Source of the DNA: Sapria himalayana
Taxonomy: Eukaryota; Streptophyta; Magnoliopsida; Malpighiales; Rafflesiaceae
Direction: 5' to 3'
Assembly (NCBI GenBank): GCA_029783825.1
Contig: JAREIK010002254.1
Coordinates: 543,169 to 607,168, forward strand
Length of the DNA stretch: 64,000 bases
This document shows, in pieces, positions 1-10,560 of the stretch. Position 1 is the stretch's first letter, and every line of letters begins with the position of its first letter. The position numbers were made by a program, and so were the translations under genes. The notes beneath the pieces were generated by a model, which ran no database searches, was not told the origin of the DNA, and saw only the letters and a list, made by a program, of their open reading frames with translations.

Positions 1-335
1 TGGATTATGAGTTTTTCATTTAACTTGGGTAGTCATAATATCTTGCTAGATGTCACTTATGACTTGTAGGATCAAAATATGATTTAGGCATACTACCAAT
101 TTTAATTGAACCTATAGGGTTGCACATTAAGAACGAATAGTAATAGGTATGGTTTTTCACTCTTTGTAGTAATTTAAAATAATGAGATAATTTTAAATTA
201 TAGATAACAATTAGTTATAATTTAAATTCGAATTTAATTTTGAGAAAGTTTAAATTCATGATTTTAACAAATAATTAATCTGTTATATTTGTTTATTGGA
301 TAAGGAAATAATCTGTAAAGTATTTTTTTTAAAAG

Positions 336-369
<34 letters not shown>

Positions 370-2640
370 CATATATGATGAGTAGCAGTCTTATTTTACT
401 AAGAGAACATTCAAAATAGAGAAAATAAAAAACCCTAATTTCATTTTTGAGAAGACAAAACTGAACTAGTATTCAACAAGATCATTTATTATTTGTTCGT
501 GTGTTGATACTTGTAGAGGGTGGTCACTTTTCAGAAAGGAAGCACCTTTGAAGATCCGAATAAACCAAGATGTAGACTTGAAGGCTTGACGAATCGATCT
601 ACAAGAGGTAAGTTTCATTTACCCTTTCTTCGTGTTTTTATAAAACACATGTGATCCTTGGTGGATAATGGGATAAAAAAATTATAAATTTTGCTGCATT
701 TATATTCTAATTGGATTTGAAATTCTTCCTATTTCAATATAGAAACAAATAAAAACCATGTCAATAACAAATCTTAGAGGTGAATTTTGTACTTCATATG
801 GGCTCTACAAGTAGCAAGGAATGCATGATAGATGCCAATCTCTATAGTTGGGCAACATGACTTTCAAACCCTCATCCTTTAGTGATAAATCCATAAATTT
901 ATTTTAAATTTACATGGTTTAGGGTTTTTATTAATTGGATTAAGTGATGTAATTGTTTGGAATAATTGATACAATATTTTTTTATTTTTTTATTATATTT
1001 ATGGATATTGATGGATAATAATTAAATACAAATTGAATTTATAATTTTAACTAATGGTGAGTTCATATGAGATTGTCATGATAAATGATAATAAGTAAGC
1101 TATAAGACTCACACATACATGTGATAGAAAGGTCTTAACAACATTTTTCATCATGATGCATGAGATAAACCTATATGTTGAAACTTGATGTTTCGATATA
1201 TTAAGTATTGTGAATATGATACTTATGAAGCTGAAAGTGTAAATATTTTTTTATATCAATCTATTATACATGTCCTAGAGGGATAAGTTCTCAATTGGGA
1301 TATATATTATATAAGATATTTTTTTAGAAGTTTACCTTTAGTGTGAGAGTCACATCATCATCGAGGAGGATAGTGACATGCAAACATCGGGACATGCATG
1401 AGTATGTGATTCATAAGGTAGTGACATGCCTTGTGAGTTAATTACAATCATATAGTTCCCACAAGTAAAACATGAAAAAAATATATGTTAATAATGAGAG
1501 TATGATACTTACAAAGCTAAAAATACAAGCACATACAAATCATGTTAATCACTGATCTTAAGATAATAGAGGCTGGTGAATAAGAGTGTGTATATGAAAC
1601 AACCATCAAAGATATTTGACAAAGTTTCCTAAAATGTATAAGACTATGAATGACGACGTTCAAGAAGGGATGACATATTCTTTTGGTGATTACGTACCAA
1701 GGGGATAGCTTCTATAGGATCATCATTTGAAAAGGCTTATCCACGACAACCACCTTACTATGCCAATAGAGAAAGGGATCATTTACACAATACCCCAACT
1801 TTCATTCTATGTCCAACATAAATTATATCAAACAAATTAATAGTATTACATAAATTATGTAATTAGACTCTACACCTAAGGTTGATTTAAATATGAGTAT
1901 CACTTCTACTAAAAATAGTGTCTCTAGTTGGACAAATGAATTATTGATATAATTTCAATGGGATCAATATCTAGAGTTATGTCCATTATATTACTTATAT
2001 GATTGGTGCACTAGCAAATCTTAATTGATGAGATAACCTCATTAATGAGCTTTTTGGGATATCTCCTAACTATAAATTAGGTGGAGTAACAAAGTCACAA
2101 CAAATTTTTGGTAGTATTACTAGGGATTATTTAGTTTGATTGGTCAACATGAGTTGATATACTTATTCTTATAATAGAATTAATTTTTTTTCGTAAATTG
2201 TATAGTATTATATTTGATATAATATTCTCGGATTAAATTGTTAAGTCATGTTAACTTGTTTGATTGTGGATTATTGTATTTGAAATTTGGATTTTTTTAA
2301 ATCATGTATTATGGTTTCTTCTTCTTTTTTATTTTTTTTATTGTTGATAGACACTATTGGTGAGCCAAAGCTCTAGGATTGAGCTAAACCATCTGGGCCC
2401 AAAAAATAAAAGAACTATATGAATCATTGCCAAACAAAAAGAACTACATGAATCATTGCCAAACAAAAAGTTGACAACAATAATATGGAGAACATGAGAA
2501 GCAACAAAGAGACCCAAAAAGAGAATAGGAAAGTTATTCGACAACCCATCCATTACCATATTTTGGGGGATTATTAGAAGTCTGTAATGATGGATAGTTA
2601 TTCTAGGATTTACTTATAACATGTTTAAAATAATAATTTT
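1..2640. other. AT-rich stretch, probable retroelement flank, no gene
   Basis: No coding region can be supported. The stretch is AT-rich and lies directly upstream (in sense) of the decayed gag-protease region that begins near 2690, so part of it is probably the LTR and leader of that retroelement. I could not fix LTR borders or a primer-binding site. A (TG)n microsatellite lies at 337-368. A motif at about 1212 and again at about 1498 (GAATATGATACTTATGAAG and a variant) recurs at 45.0 and 46.0 kb, near the second copy of the same retroelement type. Confidence 0.45.
337..368. repeat. (TG)16 microsatellite
   Basis: Uninterrupted TG dinucleotide run. Confidence 0.95.
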
Positions 2641-2689
2641 GAGTTGAAGTTGAGTCTAATTGCTATGATTAAGTAGCATCAATATAGTA

Positions 2690-4870
2690 TAAGGGCATCA
2701 TAAGATCCTAATGGACATATCATACTATTTTTGGAACTATGTAATACTAAGAAGATGAATGGAGTTATCTCGAATGCAATATGATTAAGATTAATTTCAT
2801 TTTTGCTATGCAATAAAGTATGAAGTCGGTTCCAATGTCTACCAAGAAATTCCATTGAGAGTTGGAATGAATTGGTAAGGACTTTTCTCACCATATTCTT
2901 TCCATTATAAATTACCTATCAACTTTGGAGTGAGATTAGTCAATTTTAGCAAGAATATGATGAGAACTTATATGATGTTTATAATCATTTTAAGAAGTTG
3001 TTGAGAAGATAATCTCAACATGATTTTGAATTATGATTCTAAGCCCAAATCTTCTATAATAGGATGAGCTATATTACAAGGTGTGTTGTTGATGTGGCTG
3101 GCAGAGAATCTATTATGAATAAATCACCATAGTATACATATTATTTGTTTTTAAAGAGCTAGCAATAAATAATTATCAAACTTCAACGAATCACTTATTG
3201 GGGAGAAGACAAGTAGGGGTGTTGGAGTTGGATAGGCTAAACACTATGGAAGCAAAAATAAAAGCCTTTTTGAGGAAGTTGGATGCCCATGAAGAAAAAA
3301 GAAGAATGTTAGAAGAGACCACCACTTTATATCCATATAAATTGATAGAATCAAAACATATTTATTAAATGGAAAAAACAAATCAAATGCAAAATAAAGA
3401 GTATGTAATTTGACCCACTAATAATCTCTCAATATATTATCATCCAAATGTTAGGAATCATGAAAATTTTTTATATGAAAACTATAAAAATAGGCTATAG
3501 CATATTTGACATTCCTCAAAAAATATGAGGAATAACACAATGAACTATATGAATTAAGGGAGCTCTAATTTTAATTACCAACCATAATGAAGAGAAGAAA
3601 AGTGGATTATGGAATATTGTATGCAAATTATCATAGTAAAACTTTAGAAGAACAATAATGAGCAAGACAAGTGAATGAGGGTACATGAAGCTAAAATGAA
3701 CTAAATAAATTTGGTAATGAGTAACACTTAGTATCATGTTAGTCAAATGACATTATGAATAAAGGAAAAAGGCATGATTGAGTTGCCAAGTGATATGGAG
3801 GTAAATCAAAGGAATTGTTCTTCAATATTGCTTAAAAGTGGCAAGAAGCTACAAAGACAGTTGGGATAGAAAGGTTTTGGATAATTTAGAAATGAAAATG
3901 TCATGACTTCGGAGATATAAGATGACTTTGAATAAAAAGATTCTATAATTTTTGCGGTTCAAAATGCGCCATGACTTTTTAAAAAATTATGGCTCAACCT
4001 AAAAGTATCCAAGGAGCCACAACCTCAAAATAAACAAGATGGGAGAAATAATAACTATGAATCCATGACATGTACTAAACTCATGACTTAAAAGGATAAA
4101 ACCAAGTTTCATTCGGATAGGAGCAAAAGAAAATTGAAGAATATAGGGAGAAAATGGGGCTTACCCAAAGCCATGGAGAGAAATGGATCAGAATGAAGCC
4201 AATAAAAAGTTTTTGATGAATCATCTATTTTCCCAATGATTTAGGAAAGACAAGTTGGATGAAAATTTTAAAAAGTTTCTAAATATATTTCTGAAAATTA
4301 GAAGGGAATATACTATTTGCTAAAACTGTAGGCCAAATGCTGAATTATTTTAAATTAATAAAAGATATAATGAGTAGTAAAAATAAGTTTGAGACATATG
4401 AAACTATGAGCATGACCAAAAAGTATAGTGGTATTATTCAATGAAAACTACCAAGAAAATTGAAAGATCCCATGATTTTCACTATACCTTGCACTATAGA
4501 AGAGTATACATTTCAAAATCCATTGCGTGATTTAAGATCAAGTATCAACTTGATACCCCTTTTCATAATGCAAAGATATAATGAGTGGTAAAATCACTCT
4601 AACATCTCTCTCATTATAAATGTCAGATCATACAATAAAGCAGCCTGAAAGAATAATTAAAGATATATTGGTCGATGTTGGTATTTCTATCTTTCCAATA
4701 TATTTTGTAGTTTTGGATATGGCGTAAATTAAATAAGTACCATTAATTTTGGGATATCCATTTTTAGCCATAGGATAAACCCTCATTAATGTCAAAAAGA
4801 TTGGATTTACTCTGCACATTGGTGAGAAAGAAGTAAAGTTCAATCTTCACAATGACTTATGAGTCTACAT
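2690..4870 (+). pseudogene. decayed Ty3/gypsy (Athila/Tat-like) gag-protease
   Basis: Translation across several stops and frameshifts gives a recognisable gypsy Gag. About 2770-2900 reads with features such as LPRNSIESWNELV (the usual 'W-x-x-LP-x-N-SI-x-x-W' segment). About 2940-3120 reads with FQQEYDENLYD, then AQIFYNRMSY and SIMNKSP, matching the conserved 'Q-x-FYNGL' and 'SIMNKTPEEA' blocks. Around 4450-4565 the frame shows LKDPMIFTIPCTIEEYTF and then a DLRSSINLIPL segment. This is the retropepsin active-site region, normally D-L-G-A-S-I-N-L-M-P-L; the glycine is replaced by arginine. The protease continues to about 4860 (PLILGYPFLAIG, EEVKFN-like end). Many nonsense codons show it is dead. 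Family assignment is from memory of conserved blocks. Confidence 0.8.
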
Positions 4871-5215
4871 GACTATGAAATGAGGTGTTGGGGTACTAAT
4901 AATTTACTTCATACTACCATTCAATATTTGAACCCAAAGAAGAACTTTGGAGTTGTAAAAGCAACAAAGTCTATGGAATAAAAAAAATTGATGAATTGTG
5001 AGTGTGATGTAGTGTATGAAACAAAGGAATAACTTTACATTAGTGATAATGATGAAAATGAAGAAGATGAAGAAGTTTGTAGAAATGAGGAAACAAAGGA
5101 AAATGACTGTTATGAGTTTGCGACTTTCTTCAAAATCATGTCCTATGAGGAGCCTTATGATAATAACCCTAAAAAAGAAAAAGACAAGGCTAAGATATAT
5201 TTTATAGAAGGGAAA

Positions 5216-5598
5216 AACAAATAGAGAGTCATGGTTATGCACAACACCATGACTTTAGATTTCCAAAATAAAAATGGTCAAGAAAAAATCGAAGATAAAG
5301 ATGTGGCTATGTACAGTACTATGAAGTTAGTGTTAAATAATGAAAATGGCCAAGGAAAGCTTAAATACTGAGTCGTAGTTGTGCATAGTGCCACAACTTT
5401 GGTATTATAGAATGGATCAATCCATCTAAATCTAAAGCCCAAAGTTGTGGCTTTTCACAATGCCATGCCTTTAAAGTTTAAGAAAGATAAGAGAACTATA
5501 GAATTAAAAAGAAATGACAACCATAAATGCAAAGCTATGATACTACTCTATGCCTTGACTTTGAGTAATTAAAAGGAAAAAGGAGAATGAAGCGAAGA
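5216..5598 (+). pseudogene. retroelement coding remnant with degenerate internal repeats
   Basis: Downstream of the protease remnant the + strand still reads as decayed coding DNA. It contains a roughly repeated peptide of the form V-V-x-H-N-T-M-T-L-x-F followed by a charged stretch, with copies near 5226, 5312, 5370 and 5440. At nucleotide level the recurring words are 'atggttatgcacaacacc' and 'atgactttag' and variants. The hAT element at 5607 interrupts this segment, and similar text resumes after 8974. Its function in the parent retroelement is unknown to me. Confidence 0.5.
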
Positions 5599-5606
5599 AG
5601 TAGAAG
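5599..5606. repeat. 8-bp target site duplication, left (AGTAGAAG)
   Basis: Identical to 8967-8974; 8 bp is the diagnostic hAT duplication length. Confidence 0.95.
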
Positions 5607-8600
5607 TAGAGGTGTCAACCGGGCAGGGCCGGCCCGACACAGCACGATAAAATCTCGTGCCCGGGCCCGTGGCATGCCGTGTTGAGGCCAATCGGGCCTG
5701 TGTCGTGCCTCAGGAAGTCGGGTCCAATCAGACCTGACACGTGGTCCCCCGACCCAACCTGATTCCCCCCCCCCCCCCCCCAACGGGCAAAAAAAAAGTC
5801 TAAATTGTCTATTGGATCTCGCCTCCAACGGCTAGGGGGTAGAATCCAATGGCCATCATGATTCTGCCCCCTAAAAAGCTAAAAAAAATAAAAAAAAAAT
5901 CAAAAAAAATTTCTTTAATATATAAATTTTACTCCCCTCTCTATAACATTTATGTTTTTCATAAACATTTTTTCTCTCAAATCTCACATTTTCTCTCTCA
6001 AAATTCTTGCTCCTCTCTCTCAGGACTCAGGAAGTCGGGATTTCGTCATTTGGCTTGGCTTTTTGGGAATCTCAACTTGGGTTTTAAATTTTGTGCTAGA
6101 TTGTGGTGCACCATGCACATGATCGACCTCACTACTTTATCGGGTAATTTATTTTAAGTTTTTTTTACTTTTTTCTCTCTCTCTCTCTCAACCTAAAATA
6201 GATAAATTTAAAATCTATCATCTAGTCTCTAAATCAGTGTCCTGATTAAAAAAAATCCTAAAAATATTAATGAAGAATATTAATGAAACATAAGTCTCTA
6301 AATAAATGACAAATATTAATGACATTTAAATTTAGAAAATGAAAATATTACACAGAGATCTGAGGCTGCTGAAACTTTGGTTTCTCCAGTCGTCTCAACC
6401 CAAACTTCTAAAAAACAAAAAACTAGGACTTCTATAGTTTGGACTCATTTTAGTATAATAAAACAAAAAAAAATGTTAGGGGTGAGGAAAAAGAAATGAC
6501 ACTGTGCAAATATTGTATGAGACTTTTAACATGTAATAGTTCGTTTGGGACTGGGCACCTTAATAGGCATGCCGAATTATGCACCAAAAAACATGGTCTA
6601 TTAAATCCTAGGCAAACCCAACTTGGCACTGCATTTTTTGAGACTGGATCGAGTTCAGTCTCAGAGTTTACTCCCTTCATATACTCTAGCAAGTTAGGTA
6701 GAGATGGCATGACCAAACTTATCACATTGATGGGTCTTCTGATCAGATTTTCGGAAGATCCAAGAGTAGTGTGTATAATGCAGACATATTTTTAGCCTAC
6801 TTAACGTATGATTCCTAGGTCCACATCTAGGAATTAGATACTAAAATTGTAAAAGTTAGAAAAACAAATAATAATTAATGAATTTATGGCATATAGTGGA
6901 GTGGTGTCCGTGACGTCCGATATCTGGACAAGTCATGATGAATCATCTTTGCATGTCTCACTAGGCACTATGTAGATTCTAACTGTATAATGAATAAAAA
7001 AATTTTAGGTTTCTCCGAGATTCTTCATTCTCATGATGGCCCGGCCATTTTTGAGTGTATGATGAAAATCTTTAGGGAATATAAAATTCAAAATAAAATT
7101 TTTAGTGTCACATTCGATAACGTATCTAATAATGGAGTAGCGATTAATATGGTTGTTAGGAATATTAGAGATGCACCATTAAGAAAGATTTTTCATGTCA
7201 GATGCATGTGTCATGTGATTAACCTGATTGTTCAAGCGGGTATGAAGGTGTGTTCCCCCGCATTGGATAATATACGTAATGCACTAAAATATATTCGTAC
7301 TCCTCGCAGACAACAAGAGTTTGGTAGTCTCTGTTTGTCTGCAAATCTTAAGAAGAAGAAATTACACGTACCTGATGTTGGAAGCATGTGTTGGATACGA
7401 ACATGTGATATCCGACTATGTCAATAGTAAGAGTGACGAACTTATTATTGACGACACTGACTAGGCTTCAGAAATTTCATTTATGAAATTCTTGAAGATT
7501 TTTTATGACACGACGAATATATGTTCGTCGGTTTATACGCCCATGACTTGCATTGCACTCCGGTGCATATGCAACATTAGTAGCATGTTTAGGAAGTATC
7601 GAGCTGACCCGACACTTAGCCATATGGTTACAGAGATGGAAACCAAGTACTTTAAGTACTGGTCCATCGTTCCATCTCTTTATTGCCTCGCTGCATGCAT
7701 GGACCCTAGGGTTAAGGTGGAAGGGGTAGAAAACACTCTGACTTTCATTTCCTAGTGCATGAACCTGGAAGAGCAACCTGAAGGGTTCATTCACGAGAAA
7801 TTGACTGACCTGTTCACATACTACGATACTAGGTATGATGGTGGTGGTGGTGAGACTATGATTACGGACATGGATACCTTGTTAGGAGATGATGATTTTT
7901 CCATTCAGCTAGCGAGGGGGAAATGTAGGGGTGGACCATCATATAGGAGTGAGCTTTCTCGCTACTTAGATATCGATTACTGCTCAATCCTATCACATTC
8001 AGATACTAAGAATTTTGATATATTACAGTGGTGAAAATCATATAAGTCCACCTTTCCCGTGCTATCTAGGATGGCATGGGAACTACTGACTCCTCTGGTG
8101 TCGAGCATAGCATCGAAGTCTGCTTTTTCTGTTGTAGTGAACGTGATTTCGGATAGAAGATCGAGATTACGTCCAGATATTATTGTGACCTTCGCTTGTT
8201 TGAAGGATTGGGAGGATTCGAAGTTTAGTATCCATGATCGTGCTGGAGCTGGGACTGGGACTGGGACTACAACCGCATCCAATACAAAAGTGAAGGAGTT
8301 GATTGCTGATGATGATGATCCATATGATACTGATCTTGATGTTGCGGCTGATGATGCTCATGATATGTCAATTGACGATTGATGATGATCTACTGCTTTT
8401 TGATTTTGATGTTTTGTTTTTTATTGATTGTACGATTTATTTATACATTACGTTAAAACTTTAATTTGTTTGGTTCGGACCTTCGGTATTTAATGGCTGA
8501 TTGGTCATTTTTCATTTGGTTTGCTTATATTTTTTTTACTTTTTAATTTTTTTTAAAAAAATGTATTGATTTATTAATTTTTTTGTTTTATTTTTTCATT

Positions 8601-8966
8601 TAAAAATTTATAACTCTATTATATAATTCTAATAAATTATAAGCTAATTTTATTTTGCATTATAAAAAAATGTAAACTTTGTAAATTTAATAAATTTTAA
8701 ACAATTTTCATTTTATAAATTTATTATATTATACATTATCTATAATTTATATATAATTTAATATTTTATATAATTAAACTAAAATTTAAAACTATAAAAT
8801 TAAAAAAAATTTTACCTGGCCCGTACGGCCTGGTTTGGCCCGTACGGCCAGGTTAGGCCCAACCGGGCCTGGCTTTTATAAATTGTGCCTGGCTCAGCAC
8901 GAAAGCATGGCCGTGCTTTAAATAAATGAGCTGACCCGGCCCGGCACTGGCCATTTGACACCTCTA
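5607..8966 (+). mobile_element. hAT transposon, copy 1 (3,360 bp, decayed)
   Basis: The element begins TAGAGGTGTCAA and ends with its exact inverse TTGACACCTCTA. It is flanked by perfect 8-bp direct repeats AGTAGAAG. Both ends have GC-rich subterminal regions full of GGCCCGG, GGCACGG and similar words, in strong contrast to the AT-rich surroundings. A run of C near 5764-5781 lies in the left subterminal zone. A hAT transposase pseudogene runs left to right inside. The element is inserted in the coding remnant of a gag-protease retroelement, so it is younger than that element. A close relative lies inverted at 15187-18881. Confidence 0.96.
6330..8382 (+). pseudogene. hAT (Ac-like) transposase, multiply broken
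   Basis: The parts align with the transposase of the sister element at 15.9-18.0 kb. They are: the BED zinc finger and following segment (6496-6795), the first RNase-H-fold part (6990-7360), the middle (7370-8034) and the C-terminal hAT dimerisation region with acidic tail (8059-8382). Breaks visible by comparison with the sister: a frameshift before the BED finger; several stops at 6790-6980; a 29-bp deletion near 7360 between AATT microhomologies; TGG to TAG at 7462-7464; a stop at 7753-7755; and TGG to TGA at 8032-8034. The final frame retains the SAFS...SDRRSRLRPD dimerisation block. Certainly non-functional as a single protein. Confidence 0.93.
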
Positions 8967-8974
8967 AGTAGAAG
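8967..8974. repeat. 8-bp target site duplication, right (AGTAGAAG)
   Basis: Identical to 5599-5606. Confidence 0.95.
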
Positions 8975-9190
8975 CCACAATATTTATTAAAGTTGTGGCA
9001 TCAACTGAAAAGACTATTGAAAATGAGTGTAGCTAAATAAAGATTGAATGAAGAGACTAAAAAGAAAGAAGTAGGGCTATATACTAAAAATATCATTTAG
9101 CCTATAGAGATTTCTTATGGATGGGATGAAATTTTGAAGGTCTAGTTATGGATGTTAGCAATGCTACATGGGAGACAACCCAAGATTTTT
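8975..9190 (+). pseudogene. 3' end of the gag-protease retroelement coding region
   Basis: Continues the decayed coding text interrupted by hAT copy 1 (readable as VVAS...KTIENE and so on). At 9162-9184 it reaches GCTACATGGGAGACAACCC. This resembles the TTGGGAGGCAACCC motif that I recall lying just after the main polyprotein ORF in many Athila-type elements. If that is right, the polyprotein ended here with no reverse transcriptase, RNase H or integrase between protease and terminator. Confidence 0.5.
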
Positions 9191-9869
9191 TTTCGATATT
9201 TGTAATGTAATAAATTCTCATATCCACCATATAAACAATTACACATGCCGAATAAACTACAAGTATAGCCATAGAACTCATACACAGCTATGACTCTACT
9301 AATATTAGATTTTACGACACTCAAATATAGTCATAGGAATTCATTGTGTTTATGTTTATTTATTTTTTTGGTAGGAAAAAATTATTAGTTGGGGATGAGT
9401 AATCATTTTAGTTTAAAAATTTGTTTGGTATCCAATTTATTGAATATTCTAGCATATTCTAGTGGTTGAGAATTATGTGTATTTGTGAAAATGGAGCTAA
9501 TTTATATTGATTTCACAATTTTTGGTAATTTGTAGAACTTTGATGAAAAGTTATGAAATTGATGAGCTTTTGGAGGTGTTTAGCAAGAGATATTAGTCTA
9601 TAAATTCATTATAATGTTGTCATTTATTCTTGTTTGAAATTCTATCTAAATTATCATGACAAAATCTAATACTCTATCTATAAGAAAGGTTACCCACTAC
9701 CTCTCATTAGTACAATATTTTCATTGTGTGATGCTTTTTCAATAACTATGATATTATCATAGAGTTACAATTATACCTAGCTTTTTGAAATTTTAATAGT
9801 TATAATATTAATTTTTCATCACAACAACTCTGTACCTACCTGGTGCTCAAGGTAGTGGCTCATTTCACA
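9191..9869. other. AT-rich stretch, no gene
   Basis: No coding signal seen on either strand. It probably includes the non-coding 3' part of the retroelement that ends its coding text at about 9190. Confidence 0.5.
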
Positions 9870-10560
9870 CACTACATGAAAATTTATATTTAGCTAGGAA
9901 ATTTTAGCTAGGGATCAATCCCTAGCTAAATAGCAATGGATTAGCTAGGGAATAACAAGAGATTTATAATTTTTCATTGAAATAAAAAATTAGCAACGGA
10001 TTAGCGATGAAATTTTTTTTGAAAATTCTGCTCAAGAAAAGCAGGCAATTTAGCGATAGATTTTGCGAGGATCAGCAACGAACAATTTTCGTAAATTTCA
10101 CTCAAGAAAAGCGGGGAATTTAGCAACAGAATATCCCTAGCTAATGGAATCCATAATTTAGTGACAGATTTAGCGACGGATTTTCCCTAACTTATAAAAT
10201 ACGTAATTTCCGACGGATTTTTTCTAGCTAATAAAATCTATAATTTAGCGATGAATTTAGCGAAGAATATTCCCTAACTAATAATATCAATAATTTAGCT
10301 ACAGATTTAGTGACGGATTTTTTCTAGCTAATTACTTTCTGAATATAGTGACAGGTTTTAGTGATAGAATTTTCCTAGCTAATTACATCTTGAATATAGC
10401 TACGGATTTTAGCGACCGAAATTTTCTAGATAATTAAAACCTGAAAATAATGACGGATTTAGCGACTAAACTTTCATAGATAATTAAATCTGGAATATAG
10501 CAATTAATTTAGCGAATGAACTTTTCTAGCGATAGATTTAGCTCTAAAATTCATCAACCT
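9870..10560 (+). mobile_element. CACTA (En/Spm) terminus with subterminal repeats
   Basis: Starts CACTACATGAAAA, then carries the inverted motif TAGCTAGGGATCAATCCCTAGCTA and at least ten copies of an AGCGACGGATTT-like word, often paired with TTCCCTAGCTAAT, at roughly 50-60 bp spacing. This organisation (CACTA start, subterminal repeats in both orientations) is typical of plant En/Spm elements. No transposase and no matching right end were found nearby, so this is a solo or truncated terminus. The inverse of the same sequence occurs at 49.6 kb. Confidence 0.8.
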
